The notes below the pieces were generated by a model. It made no database searches. It saw nothing but the letters and a program-made list of their open reading frames with translations, and had not been told where the DNA came from. This document shows positions 10,818-22,525 of a stretch of DNA of 64,000 nt, in pieces. The stretch covers positions 45,703,598 to 45,767,597 of the forward strand of contig CM043962.1 in assembly GCA_014529385.2 (NCBI GenBank), in the 5' to 3' direction. Positions within the stretch are counted from its first letter, which is position 1. Each line of letters starts with the position of its first letter. Source of the DNA: Adiantum capillus-veneris (taxonomy: Eukaryota > Streptophyta > Polypodiopsida > Polypodiales > Pteridaceae). Position numbers and translations under genes: made by a program.

Positions 10818-10985
10818 TGTCATGCCAAGGGTAGGACTAGACGGGCACGACCCGGGCAATGTGCCGGACACACATGCAGTAAAGGGGTCTATATATGGAA
10901 GAGGGCCAGGGGCCTATATATAGGATGTTTGGGAGGTTATTCGCATGTCTGTCTACCCGCTAGTCTTACAACCCATGGTTTAAGG
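10818..10985 (+). repeat. 3' LTR fragment of copy A
   Basis: It starts TGTCATGCC right after the polypurine tract and carries a TATA-like CTATATATGG at about 10889. The right end, where Copia-B gag resumes, is uncertain. Copy B has a different sequence after its own TGTCAGG, so the two copies belong to different LTR subtypes. Confidence 0.5.
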
Positions 10986-10989
10986 TCTA

Positions 10990-11883
10990 TCTCATCATTG
11001 TTGGAGGATTCTCTTTCCTTCCAAGAAACTTTCATGGTGCGTTCTTCTCGGCTGCTTTCTTCTTTCTGTAGTAGTCTTTAACAGCATGACCCTTCTTGTC
11101 ATAGTAAAAACAACTACCTAAAAATTTCCTCTTCTTGGGCTTCTTCTTAGAAGAATTTGATGTAGTCCCTTGCCTTTTGCAATGGCTATGAAGACAGCAT
11201 CATCTCCACCATCCCTCGTCCTGAGTCGTAGCTCCTCTTCAAGCAACATTGCACTGAGTTCTTCAAACATAAGAGGGGTTGGACAAACCTGAGTGTTGAG
11301 TGCCATAACAAGACCAGTACATCTCGCTGAAAGTATGAAAACACAGTGTTGAGCTAAAAATTTTGGAGAAATAGCCACACCAATGTTAGCTAATTGATCT
11401 TGGAGGTCCTTAATCTGCTTGTTAAAGGCCTCCACCTTCTCTCCGTCAGCAAGTTTCTCAGCAGCAAGCTAAATTTCTAGATTTTCAATTATGGTGTGAA
11501 TGTGCACCTCATATTGGTGAGCCAATATGTTCCAAGCTTCATGTGCTTTAGTGGTATGCTGAACCAAAGTGAGGACAAAATCAGTTACACACATGACAAT
11601 GGCGAATAATGCATCTGCATTTCTTCTTTTCCAGGAACGTAGAAGAGCAGCATTCCAAGGGAATTACAACTCTTGGATTTGTCAGATCATTTATTGTAGT
11701 GGGATTTGGATCTGCACCATTGGGCCCCAACACCCTATCCAACAATTCATATGAATCTAGAATTGCGGAAATTTTGAATCTTCACAATGTGTAGTTGGTG
11801 CCATCAAGATTTCCTTCGATGAATGGTGGTGGACGAATGCGAAGCGGAATAGCACCGGCAGCATCACTTAAAGACGTTGACAT
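10990..11883 (-). pseudogene. Copia-B gag
   Basis: Minus-strand translation starts MSTSLSDAAGAIPLRIRPPP from the ATG complementary to 11881-11883. It continues with FIEGNLDGTNYTL, a copia gag start, and a UBN2-type gag block KVEAFNKQIKDLQDQLANIG and LLEEELRLRTRD at 11435-11118. A worn zinc knuckle (CFYYDKKGHAVKDYY) lies at about 11117-11070, with Tyr in place of two Cys. Several in-frame stops are present. The copia frame is then interrupted by hairpin-rich copy A, and the protease resumes at about 6338. Confidence 0.85.
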
Positions 11884-11940
11884 GATTGATTTTGCATAAT
11901 AATACAAGTAATTCTCGTACTTTATTAGCTACGAGCACCT

Positions 11941-11955
11941 AGTGCTATGATACCA
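11941..11955 (-). other. Primer-binding site of Copia-B
   Basis: The minus strand reads TGGTATCATAGCACT, close to the initiator tRNA-Met complement TGGTATCAGAGC. It sits directly inside the LTR end at 11956. Confidence 0.8.
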
Positions 11956-12029
11956 TGTAAGAAATGCGGAATACAATAAAGATCTAGTAGCAAGGAGAGT
12001 AAAGAGAGATACGATGCAAAGTAGATTAG
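11956..12029 (-). repeat. 5' LTR remnant of Copia-B, cut by Gypsy-1
   Basis: About 74 bp match the inner end of the 3' LTR at 3463-3545. The match stops at about 12029 where Gypsy-1 LTR sequence begins, so the remaining LTR is displaced or lost. Confidence 0.8.
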
Positions 12030-12370
12030 TTTTGCTTAGTGCATGAAGTTTCCATCTTCATTACACTAGCTAGTATTGAAGGAACACAAAGAATTGTATT
12101 GTAAACTGTCTCTCTTGATGGGAGGAACCATAATACAAAGCCTTTTGGAGTTCGGACCGGCTCCATGTAAATCCGGTCCTCAACTGTTGTCAATAGCTTA
12201 ATTTCTCTCTCTTTTGAAGTATTGTTCATGCTATCTAACTAGGTGTTATACTTTTTACTGCTCTCTCCACCCAAGCACTCTTGTTATTCTCGAATCTATT
12301 CTAATGAAATGCTCACTATGTTCATGCTATTTTCTGCTACACACAAGTTACTAGGCCATTAAATGTTACA
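12030..12370 (+). repeat. 5' LTR fragment of Gypsy-1
   Basis: It matches, in reverse orientation, the first part of both Gypsy-4 LTRs (the ends nearest 40866 and 48180). It ends GGCCATTAAATGTTACA just before the primer site. Only about 341 bp of a roughly 1.6-kb LTR remain, so the 5' end is truncated at the Copia-B junction. Confidence 0.9.
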
Positions 12371-12383
12371 TTGGTATTAGAGC
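12371..12383 (+). other. Primer-binding site of Gypsy-1 (one mismatch)
   Basis: TTGGTATTAGAGC differs by one base from the initiator tRNA-Met complement TTGGTATCAGAGC. Confidence 0.9.
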
Positions 12384-12787
12384 ACAAGGTTTCTCTTTTC
12401 TTGCTCAAGAAGGGAGGTCCTCAAGCTAGGTATAAATGGTTGGTATTATTAATTGCCTGTGAGTAAGTAGAATAGGAATTTTTCAGCCTGGTAGTGCGCC
12501 TGCCTTTGTGCAAGTAACGGGGCATTACCATCAAGAGCTATGGTCTTAATAGTGGAGTCCTATGGGGCTTGCCTATGGCTTAACCACTATTGAGCTATTA
12601 GAAGCTTGACAAGATCCGATGCTGTTTTGGTGTTGAACGACCCTCTCTTCTATTCCTTGCAATTAATGGTATTCGAGCCACGGGTACAATAGCTTGAGTG
12701 CTTTTTCTAAAGGGGTAAAGAGGAGTAGCAACTAGGGCTTGAAGTGCCAAAGTACACCTAAAAAGTTTACGCCTAAAAGTTGTTAGA

Positions 12788-15700
12788 ATGGCTGACAATT
12801 GTAAAAAGAGTGAAATTAATGTTGATAAATTTGATTTTGCTAATGAGCAGGCTACTAATGATGCCCCTATGCTTGTTAACCACATTGTTTCTAGGCTTCA
12901 ACAAGCTATGGGTAATCTATCCCTCCAAAGTCAAGTGCAACGGTAGCTTTGTGCTTATGGGATTCTCCAAGCTCCCCACCATGATGAGAGAATACCTAGG
13001 AAGCCTCCTTGTGAGACTTCCAAAAGAGGCCTCTCTCTGATTCGAGAAGAAGAAGAGGATCCATACGAAGGGGTCAAAAACTTGCTTCTTGATGATGCAT
13101 CTCCTTCCCAAAGGAGAATTCATGAGCCTCCACCGAAGGAACAAGAAATAAGTGAGTCTCCCACCACCTCTGCGAAGATGGATCCACGAAGACGGCAGGC
13201 TAAACGCTCTCCACCATCACCTCCAAAATGGAGAAGACCATCGCATACTTCTCCACACCATAATTCAAAGTGGGATGATAAAAAGCAAGAGAAGAAAAAG
13301 GCAATAAAGAGGACATCCTCTTCTCCATCTTATTCATCCTCTTCCTCTTATGTAAGTGATGGTGAAGACAAAGAAGATCAAGGAAAAACAAATGCAAGAA
13401 AGAGGTCAACTTCTTCTCCATCTTCCTCAAATTCTTCATCTTCTGAAGAAAGTGATGGTGCAACCTTTGGACCATCAAAAAGAAGAGGCCATAGGAAATC
13501 CTATGCCACGTGGAAGAGGTAATCCAAGCTCAAGAAATTCAAAGAGGGAGGGAAGAGCATCTCTTTCCTTACCTATGATGGCACCTTTGGTGCTACGGAC
13601 AAAGTCTTGGCCTTTATCCAACAATTCGATGCGGCGTTTGGAGATGAGGGCTTCACGGAGTCCTCTAAGATACACCATATAGCTATGCACTTTCAAAAGT
13701 CTACCAGGCAATGGTGTTCTAGCCTACGGGCCAATGGTGAAGCTCCACAAACATGGAAATCTTTAAGAGCTTCCATTATGAAGCAGCTTTTGGCCACCGA
13801 TGCCAAAGACAAAGTACTCACCAAATGAAAAATCTTGAAGCTCTCTCCCAACGAATCCATTCACAAATATGTAGACAAGTTTTGGGACTTACAAATCAAA
13901 GCCACTGTCTTCAAAAAGTTGGATTTTGGAGAGCAAAAGCAACAATTTTGTGCGGGCTTAACCGAAGAAATGGTGGAGTATGTCAACTCCCAAAGGCCAG
14001 GCACCATATCGGCGGTTATACACCATACTATGGTGGCTTCTCAAATCAATTTCCAAACGGGGCTAAAAGAAATTTTAAGACCACGAAAAACAAGGGTTGC
14101 AATGAACCTAAGGGGAAGGACAATGTCCAAAAGTCTCTTAAGGGCAACTCCAACAAATCTTAAGAGAAGGGAGTTTACAAAGGAAAAATAAACTCTCTCC
14201 TAAAGATCTCGAACATTATCGCAAGGATAACCGTTGTTTCAAGTGCGGAGATCAAGGACATGTGTACCATGCTTGTCCCCAAAAGAACACCCGCCATGAA
14301 CCTCCTAGAGCTACCTTGGTTGAAATCCAAGAGGAGGAAACTCACCACAAAGTATCTCCTCTATTCCATGCGTGGGGAAAGGTAAGAGAACATAATGATT
14401 TTATTCTATTTCTACTCATAATTTCATATCCATAGAGTTGGCCACCAAGCTAGGATACAAGCCTATAATATGGGAGATTTCCTACCCACAGACGGTGCTT
14501 TCAAGGGGCAAGAAGCTTCACTCACTCCCTTAATCGAGAAATTGAGGCTCCATGTCCAACGCTATGTGGACAAAGAGGATGTCTTTATCTCTCCTCTCAA
14601 GCATGAGGATGTAATCCTAGGGACACCATGGCATGATTGCATGGCTGCTAATGTTAAATTCCCTGAAAGGATAATCTCTTTTAAGTTCAGGACAAAAGAC
14701 ATGTACATAGATGCTAAGGAAATGGGTAACACCATACCCATGGTACATACACAAGCGTTCAATAAGTCAATAAAGAGCTCTATTTCCGTGTACATGATTT
14801 TTGTTAAAGACTGTCAAAATGAACCTAATGTTTTAGCAAAGAAAAATATATACAATCAAAAGGAGTTAGAGTTATCCCACTTTATCAAGGGGTTTCAAGA
14901 TGTCTTTATTGACGACATCCCTTGTGAGCTACCTCCTAAACGAGGCAATGATGACCATGCAATTGAACTTCTTCGAGGAAGTTCACCGCCTAATAAACCT
15001 CCTTATAGAGTTTGTCAAGCTCAACAAGAGGAGATTATGTGGCAAGTGCATGAGTTAGCTGAGAAAGTCATGGTTAGGCCTAGCTCATCTCCATTTTGTT
15101 CTCATGTGCTACTAGTGCAAAAGAAAGACGGCACATATCGTATGTGTGTCGACTATAGAGCACTAAACCGGATTACTATCAAGAATAGGTTTCCTGTTCC
15201 ACGGGTAGAAGAGCTACTTGATAAGCTACAAGGGTCCACCTACTTCAGTAGGATTGACCTAAAAAGTGGCTATCATCAAATAAGGATAGTTGATCAAGAC
15301 ATTGTGAAGACCGCATTTCGCACTACGTTAGGTCTTTACGAATACATTGTCATGCCTTTTGGCTTGACCAATGCACTAGCCACATTCAACAGCTTGATGG
15401 AGAAGCTATTCAGGCCTCACCAAACCTTTACTGGAGTATTCTTTGATGATATCATCATCTACTCTAATTCATTAGACGAACACAAGCAACACCTCCAGGT
15501 AATCTTTCAGGTTCTAAGAGAGAATAAACTTTATGTTAATCAAAAGAAAAGTGAATTTTTATTGCAAGAGATTCAACATTTAGGTCACAATATCTCTCAA
15601 GATGGCATCCAAATGGATGCATCAAAGTTAGAGGTGATAAAAGGATGGCCTAAACCAAGGAATCTTCATGAACTAAGAAGCTTTATAGGTATGTGTGCAT

Positions 15701-17710
15701 ACTATAGACTCTTCATAGAAAAATTCTCACTAATAGTAGGACCATTACATGACCAAACAAAAAAAAAACGTTAGGTATATCTGGTCTACCATGGAGAACA
15801 ATTCTTTCAAAAAGCTTACCTCTCTCAACCTGTGCTTACACTACCAGATCTCTCAAAGCCATTTGAGGTTCAATGTGATGCTTGTGGTGATTGCCTTGGA
15901 GCTGTTTTTCTTCAAGAAGGGCACGCCGTAGTCTATGAAAGTTGAAGGCTCAACCCTGTTGAGCAAGCTCTAGGCATATTTCAAAAGGAACTCCTTGCAA
16001 TTCTACATGTCTTAGACTCAAGGAAGCACTATTTATTGGGGACTCCTTTCATTCTGCAAATGGATTACCAAAGTCTTAAGTACTTCATGATGCAGACCAA
16101 GCTCTCCTACAAAAAAGTGAAGTGGGAAAATTTTCTTTCACAATTTCATTTTCATATTGCTCACGTTGCTGGAAAGCATAATCAAGTAGCCGATGCACTC
16201 TCAAGATGGACGAGAGTGAATGCGGTTTCCATAGCAACTCACAATGATCTATCTTCTATGGTAGATGAGTATGCTCTTGATCCCAATTTTAGAGATGTGA
16301 TTTCAGCCCTTGCACTAGGGAAGAAAGAGGAACCATTTACTTAACAAGATGGTTATCTTCTCTATGGAAATAGACTATGCGTTACTAGATCATTACGTGA
16401 GAAAGTAATTTATGAATCTCATGCTCCTCCTTATGCGGGGCATAGATGGATTTACTCGATTCAGTCTACCCTAAAGGGAATTGAAACATATTTCTATTAG
16501 CCTACCATAAAAGAAAACATACAAGAGTATGTTTCTAAATGTGTGGTATGCCAAAAGATGAAGTTTGATAGAGGGAAGAAACCTGGATTGCTTCAATCTT
16601 TGCCAATCCCTAATTCACCATGGGAAAGCATATCCATGGATTTTATCTTTGGATTACCTAAGTCTATCCATGCAATACGGAAATGTGGATGATAGTAGAT
16701 AGGTTCAGTAAACAAGCTCATTTTAAACCTGTAAAAAATATTATCAAAGCCCATCAAATGGCAACCCTCTTCATTTCACAAATCTTCAAGTACGATGGCT
16801 TGCCAATGTCCATAGTGTCGGATAGAGATCCTGGAACGACCACTAATTTTTGGAAGGGTCTCTTTGAGAATTTAGGGACAAGGCTAAATTTTTGTTTGGC
16901 CTATCACCCACAAACGGATGGCCAAAGTGAAATAGCTAACCTAACAATTCAATTGATCTCTTAAAATCCTATCTAACGGATGTAGACCAAATATCCCAAT
17001 GGGAGAAGTACTTATCCTTAGTGGAGTATGCCTACAATAACACTGTACATACTTCCACGGGAAAAGCACCTTTTGAGGTAATAGAGGGAAGATAAAAAAT
17101 TCCCTTGCTACTTAAGGTACACATGAAGATCTTCGTTTTGCAGATGAGTATAGGAGAGACCTACAAGAATCTTTCCAAAAGATTAAGGATGCTATCTCTA
17201 GCTCACAACAAAGGCAAAAGGCTACTGCTGACAAGCACGGAAGAGCCCAAGACTTTAAAGAAAATGATTGGGTCTTACTCAAATTTCCCAAGGATCGATT
17301 AAGGCACATAACGGGCAAGAATCCTACGGGACACCAAAAGTACTATGCTAAGTTAGCAAAAAGGTACTACGGTCCCTTCTAGATTTTTAGGCCAATCAAT
17401 GAGATGGCCTATCAACTCAAGTTGCCCAGCCACTAGCTCATACACAATGCTTTTCATGTGAGCCTATTACAGCCTTACAAAGGAGAGCCACCTTAAGAAC
17501 CTACTATTGAAGACACATCGGAGATCGAGCACCACGAAGAGGTGCTCCAGCCCGAGTCTATTCTCCGACATGAAGACAAGGTACTAAGAGGCGGTAAGAC
17601 TATCCGACAATATCTTATTAAGTTTAAGAATTATCCTTTTGAAGATGCTAGATGGAAAATTAAAGGATAACCTAAACCTTGTCAATGCTTACAATGCTTC
17701 CCAAGAGTAA
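12788..17710 (+). pseudogene. Gypsy-1 gag-pol, broken chromovirus polyprotein
   Basis: It aligns end to end with the intact Gypsy-4 protein but has many lesions. Gag starts at ATG 12788 (MADNCKKSEINVDKFDFANE). Early stops include TAG near 12943, TAA near 13520 and TGA near 13826. The zinc knuckle CFKCGDQGHVYHAC lies at about 14237-14280. The protease active-site segment near 14400 is deleted and frameshifted. A long open stretch, 14470-15774, covers the post-protease linker and RT with CVDYRALNRITIKNRFPVP and VFFDDIIIYSNS, ending in a frameshift at an A run. RNase H (16036-16344) and integrase with DRDPGTTTNFWKGLFENLG and HPQTDGQSEIANL (16683-16964) follow. The worn chromodomain and stop are at 17550-17710. 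About 350 bp of 3' untranslated sequence follows. Confidence 0.93.
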
Positions 17711-18062
17711 GCAAATGTACAAATGTTAAAAATGAACAAAGTTTTTGTCTTATAAGACTCTCTTTTTCTTTATTGTGCACAAAAATGAAGTAGTATGCAT
17801 GCTTAGATCAAGTTTGCGGAGACAACGTCTCCCAAACACCAAGTAGAGCTTGTCACTTTGTTATGGAAAATTGATAGGACTAATGTGCACACATGCTTGC
17901 GGCAGCTTAGGTCTCAAGTGCCAAATGGACTAGTCATCCATTCTGGAATGATGTCGTAGGGTAACATAGGGATCCTCTATCTGCTAGGAAAAGGATTAAT
18001 GAGTATGCTTTATCTTCTCTACCCCATAGTCAAGGACGACTATGATTTCAAGAGAGAGATAA

Positions 18063-18492
18063 TGCCATAATAATCAATATCTAATTCTCCTAAATGATTT
18101 TGTCATGCTAAACTGATCATTTAATATGGGGAAGTGCCAGGGGAGAAAAATCTAGAATATTGGTTAAGCTAGCAGACCGGCCACAACAGAGATCCAAAGT
18201 AGGGAAGATAGGGATCCAAAGGGGGGGCCATCTGCAAAAGACCAATGTGCAACAATGGGCTTAAAAGACCCTAAGGTTCAGCCCATTAAGACTTCCAAAA
18301 TGCTAAGGTTCCAAAATTCAAAGGTTGTGTCCAAAGGTCATAAGCTTAGGAAATTTGTATGCTTTGTGTGTGTGTACAAAGTCTTCACAAGTCCCTACAT
18401 AGGAGGGGGCAAGCCCAAGAAGTAGGGGATGAGAGAGAAACATTGACCCACACACACTCACAAGCTTCATTTGTACACAAGGGGAAAGAGGG
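18063..18492 (+). repeat. 3' LTR of Gypsy-1, truncated
   Basis: It starts TGCCATAATAATCAATATC after the purine tract CAAGAGAGAGATAA and matches the outer end of the Gypsy-4 LTR. Similarity ends at about 18492 within the (AC)-rich, ACACAAGGGG part, leaving about a quarter of the LTR. Confidence 0.88.
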
Positions 18493-19636
18493 TGTAAGGT
18501 CCCCAACCCGCCTATACCGAGATCGGGATGGGATCCTTGACAGGTCTCTAGGCCTTGTAAAAATGAGAATCTTTAAACAAGAAAAATCCAAGGAATAGAC
18601 CTTTACCATTGACAATGGCTTGGGTCTATAGCCTTAGAAGCAGACCTAGTCCTGTCTTGCAGCGGAAACGGGACAATGTATTCAAACAACCTACAAAAAA
18701 ATTTCTTATTTAGGCCCTATAACTTCATCATTCAGATTATGGTTTCCTTAGCCAACGCTTTTTTCCCCCTAACATATGTGAGGGCACAGCCGTTGGTAGA
18801 TTCCTTCTCCAAGTGAGAAGTTTCTAAAACGTTTTAGTGCACGGGAATGGATAGTTACCTGACTAATCAGGTCCACCCGTCCATGATTGACAACCTTAGT
18901 CAATCCCCACTTACCATCCCGCACTCACCCATGATTCGTTTATCTTATTATCACATTGTTTTAACATTTAAAATAATGGTTTCTTTTTAACATTCCATCA
19001 CTGTAATTCCTTGAAGACAACATTGAAAGCATTCTTTTAGAGAACAGACATCTTTAAACTTGAGACAGGGTACTATCAATCAAAACATTGTCCATAATAA
19101 CCATGACTAGTACCCTTCTTGTCTCAAGACCACCTAAGGGTGAAAAACGGCACCCATTCCTTATTCAAATCCGGAGTGTATAAACCCCCAACCAAGGTTC
19201 CGGGTGCCCATACACCAAACCAGTTGCCCATACAACCGGGCGGCTTCCCTAGGATAAAAACGGTATCCTAACTTATGTAGAAACATCCAGACATGACACG
19301 GAGTAGAACTCATCGTTCATGGGGGTAACCGACTTAACCGTGGCTAGAAAGCCAATCATTATCATCAATTTATATCAAGGAGTCGGAGGTGTCTTGAGAC
19401 AAGCTGTCTTAAGGATGATCAAACATATCTTTCCTAATTCAACCAGTTTTAACCCAAATAATTTTTTCCTACATTATAAACAAATGCATATTGGAAGTTA
19501 CCTTCCAATTTCAACCAGTTTATCCTTCTTACGTATGCAATGCTAACTTATAAAAGAACTTAAACTAATTAAAGACTTAATTGAATAATGGGACACCCAC
19601 CTGGGATTGATTGGCCATCTGCTGCTGCATTGTCCT
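18493..19636. other. LTR-like segment of unknown family between Gypsy-1 and Gypsy-2
   Basis: Gypsy-1 LTR similarity stops at 18492 and Gypsy-2 gag similarity starts at 19637, so this 1.1-kb block is foreign to both. It begins TGTAAGGTCCCCAACC, a plausible LTR start, and can be read to end GCTGCTGCA. I see no flanking target duplication, because the two neighbours are different elements in opposite orientation. It holds no recognisable gene. Confidence 0.45.
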
Positions 19637-21179
19637 CTTGGATTTCAACCAAGGAAGCTCTAGGAGGATCTTGGCGGTTGTTCTTTTGGGGACAAGTGCG
19701 GTACGCATGCCCTTGTTCGCCGCACTTGAAACACCGGTTATCCTTAGGATAACGCTCAAGCTCTTCAGGAGAGAGTTTATTCTTACCTTTGTAAACTCCC
19801 TTCTCTTTAGTTTTGTTGGAGTTGCCCTTAGGAGACTTTTGGACATTGTCCTTCCCCTTAGGCTCATTGGAACCCTTATTTTCCGGGGGCTTATTATTTC
19901 TTTTTGCCCCCGTTTGGAAATTGATTCGAGAGGCGACCATAGTGTGGTGTATTACCGCCGTTATGGTACGTGGTCTTTGGGAGTTGACATACTCTGCCAT
20001 TTCTTCGGTTAAGCCCGCACAAAATTGTTGCTTTTGCTCTCCAAAATCCAACTTTTTGAAGACAGTGGCTTTGAGTTGTAGGTCCCAAAACTTGTCTACA
20101 TATTTGTGGATAGATTCATTGGGAGAGAGCTTTAAGCTTCGCCATTCGGTGAGTACTTTGTCTTTGGCATTGGTGGCCAAAAACTGCTTCATTATGGAAG
20201 CTCTTAAAGCTTTCCATGTTCGTGGAGCTTCACCGTTGGCTCGTAGGCTAGACCACCATTGTCTGGCGGACTTTTGAAAGTGCATAGCTACATGGCGTAG
20301 CTTAGAGGACTCCGTGAAGCCCTCATCTCCAAACGCCGCATCGAATTGTTGGATAAAGGCCAAGACTTTGTCCGTAGCACCAAAGGTACCATCATAGGTA
20401 AGGAAAGAGATGCTCTTCCCTCCCTCTTTGAATTTCTTCAACTTGGACGACCTCTTCCATGCGGCATAGGATTTCCTATGACCTCTTATTTTTGATGGTT
20501 CAAAGGTTGCACCATCACTTTCTTCAGAAGGTGAAAAATTTGAAGAAGGTGGAGAAGAGGGTGACCTCTTTCTCGCCTTTTTCTTGTCTTGATCTTTGTC
20601 GTCTTCACCATAGCTTTCATAAGAGGAAGAGGATGAAGAAGATGGAGAAGAGGGTGTCCTCTTTCTCGCCTTTTTCTTCTCTTGCTTTTTATCATCCCTC
20701 TTTGAATTATGGCGTGGAGAAGAGTGTGATGGTCTTCTCCGTTTTGGTGGTGATGGAGAGCATTTAGCCCGCCGTCTTCGTGGAGCCATCTCCGCCGAGG
20801 TGGCGGGAGACTCGCTTCTTTCTCGTTCCTTCGGTGAAGGCTCTTGAGTTCTCCTTTGGGAAGGAGATGCATCATCAAGAAGTAAATTCTTGAGCTCTTC
20901 ATATGGATTCTCTTCTTCTTCCCGAATTGGAGAGAGACCTCTTTTGGTAGTCTCACAAGGAGGCTTCCTAGGTGTTCTCTTGTCATGGTGATGAGCTTGG
21001 AGAATCCTGTGAGCACGGAGCTGCCATTGCACTTCACTTTGGAGAGATGGTTTGCTCATGGCTTGTTGAAGCCTAGAAACAAGATAGTTAACAAGCATTG
21101 AAGCATCATTAGTAGCTTGCTCATGAGCAAAATCAAAGTTATCAACATTAATTTCACTCTCTTTACTATTGTCAGCCAT
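19569..21179 (-). CDS. Gypsy-2 gag, open 536-codon frame, pol lost
   Basis: This is a structural gag polyprotein of the same chromovirus family as Gypsy-4, with an uninterrupted frame. Residues 1-60 (MADNSKESEINVDNFDFAHE) match the other copies. Residues ~110-235 are rich in Arg, Ser, Pro and Lys. The retrotransposon gag domain is at ~265-400 with FQKSARQWWSSLRANGEAP. A zinc knuckle CFKCGEQGHAYRTC is near residue 490, followed by LVEIQED at the point where Gypsy-4 continues into protease. From 19636 downward the sequence is unrelated, so the last ~22 residues (NAAADGQSIPGG...) come from neighbouring DNA. The primer site and leader are present upstream. Expression is unknown; a chance truncation of a young element is the simplest explanation. 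Confidence 0.85.
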   Translation of the reverse strand: MADNSKESEINVDNFDFAHEQATNDASMLVNYLVSRLQQAMSKPSLQSEVQWQLRAHRILQAHHHDKRTPRKPPCETTKRGLSPIREEEENPYEELKNLLLDDASPSQRRTQEPSPKERERSESPATSAEMAPRRRRAKCSPSPPKRRRPSHSSPRHNSKRDDKKQEKKKARKRTPSSPSSSSSSSYESYGEDDKDQDKKKARKRSPSSPPSSNFSPSEESDGATFEPSKIRGHRKSYAAWKRSSKLKKFKEGGKSISFLTYDGTFGATDKVLAFIQQFDAAFGDEGFTESSKLRHVAMHFQKSARQWWSSLRANGEAPRTWKALRASIMKQFLATNAKDKVLTEWRSLKLSPNESIHKYVDKFWDLQLKATVFKKLDFGEQKQQFCAGLTEEMAEYVNSQRPRTITAVIHHTMVASRINFQTGAKRNNKPPENKGSNEPKGKDNVQKSPKGNSNKTKEKGVYKGKNKLSPEELERYPKDNRCFKCGEQGHAYRTCPQKNNRQDPPRASLVEIQEDNAAADGQSIPGGCPIIQLSL

Positions 21180-21583
21180 TCTAACAAATTTTAGGTGTAA
21201 ACTTTTTAGGTGTACTTTGGCACTTCAAGCCCTAGTTGCTACTCCTCTTTACCCCTTTAGAAAAAGCACTCAAGCTACTATACCCGCGGCTCGAATACCA
21301 TTAATTGCAAGGAATAGAAGAGAGGGTCTTTCGACACCAAAACAGCACCGGCTCTTGTCAAGCTTCTAATAGCTCAATAGTGGTTAAGCCATAGGCAAGC
21401 CCCGTAGGACTCCACTATTAAGACCATAGCTCTCGACGGTGATGCCCCGTTAACTGTAGGAAGGCAGGCGCACTGCAAGGCTGAAAAATCCCTATTCTAC
21501 TTACTCACAGGCAATTAATAATACCAACCATTTGTAGCTAGCTTGAGGACCTCCCTTCTTGAGCAAGAAAAGAGAAACCTTGA

Positions 21584-21596
21584 GCTCTGATACCAA
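21584..21596 (-). other. Primer-binding site of Gypsy-2
   Basis: The minus strand reads TTGGTATCAGAGC, a perfect initiator tRNA-Met complement directly inside the LTR end. Confidence 0.95.
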
Positions 21597-22525
21597 TGTA
21601 ACATTTAATGGCCTAATTACTTATGTGTAGCGGAAATTAGCATGAACATAGTGGGCATTTCATTAGAGTAGATTCCTAATGAGAATTACAAGAGTGCTTG
21701 GGTGGAGAGAGCAACAAAAATCATAACACCTAGTTAGATAGCATCGACAATACTTTCAAAAGAGAGAGCAATTAAGCTATTGACAACAGTTGAGAACCGG
21801 ATTTTCATGGAGCCGGTCCCCCCTCCAAAAGGCTTTGTATTATGGTTTCTCCCATCAAGAGAGACATTGTACAATACAATTCTTTGTGTTCCTTCAAGAC
21901 TAGCTAGTGCAATTAAGATGGAAACTTCATGCACTAAGCAAAACACTTAACAAACACAACTTGAATTATCCCCGTTCTGAGACCCAAGACCTCACACACC
22001 TTCGAAGATGGTGAGAGCTAGCAGGGTATGAGAGTAGATTGAGAGGAAGAAGGAGTATCTTACGAGAAAGATGTACATTTCCTCACATAATCACTCATAT
22101 GTAGCATAGCTTAGCTTAGTAATTAGCTTGGTAGAGGAGATGAGCATGCATTGAATCTTGGCTCTTGGTTGGATTTGCATCCACATGCCAAGAGAGTGTT
22201 GATGTAGGCTTCTATCTCACAAGATTGGAGTAGGTGATGAGTTCTCCATTAAAGGTTGGGAAGAGATAGTCTTCTCTTTCTTCACACATGAGCTTGTGTG
22301 AGTGTGTGTGTGATAATTCCTTGCAAAAATCAGCCCCCTCTCTCTCTCTTGGGCGAGCCCTCTTGCTAAATGCTCTTCCTGAAGCCTCATTGACCCTCCC
22401 CAAGTCAAGCCAATTACAATTAAGCAGCATAAGTGATAGCCTTCTGACATGTGTCCCCCTTTCCCCTTTTGTGAGAGCTTTATGTAATTAAATAATTAAA
22501 CTAAACTCTCATTGGACCCCTTTGC
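21597..22525 (-). repeat. 5' LTR of Gypsy-2, truncated
   Basis: It matches the Gypsy-4 5' LTR from 48180 onward, through the TCACACACACTC region and GGACCCCTTTGC. Similarity ends at about 22525, leaving about 930 of ~1,590 bp. The neighbouring hairpin-rich copy B begins there. Confidence 0.9.

Larger units (their letters stand above)
6339..10985 (+). mobile_element. Hairpin-rich decayed Ty3/gypsy-derived element, copy A, nested in Copia-B
   Basis: It splits Copia-B between its protease (to about 6338) and gag (from about 10990). A second copy occupies 22526-31136 and matches from about 6870 onward. Gypsy ancestry is inferred from an integrase-like HPT-stop-DGQ at 10148-10168 and a purine tract ending AGTAA directly before an LTR-like TGTC start at 10818. 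The rest has no conserved protein frame. Its striking property is dense short inverted repeats with 3-nt loops, for example 6409-6425, 7583-7599, 7806-7820, 9662-9678 and 10418-10432. The left border and target duplication could not be fixed. Confidence 0.65.

Noticed and set aside
18318-18615. Overlapping 60-80 codon frames on both strands near the end of Gypsy-1
   Set aside because: They lie in LTR sequence with matching non-coding copies in Gypsy-4 and show no domain.
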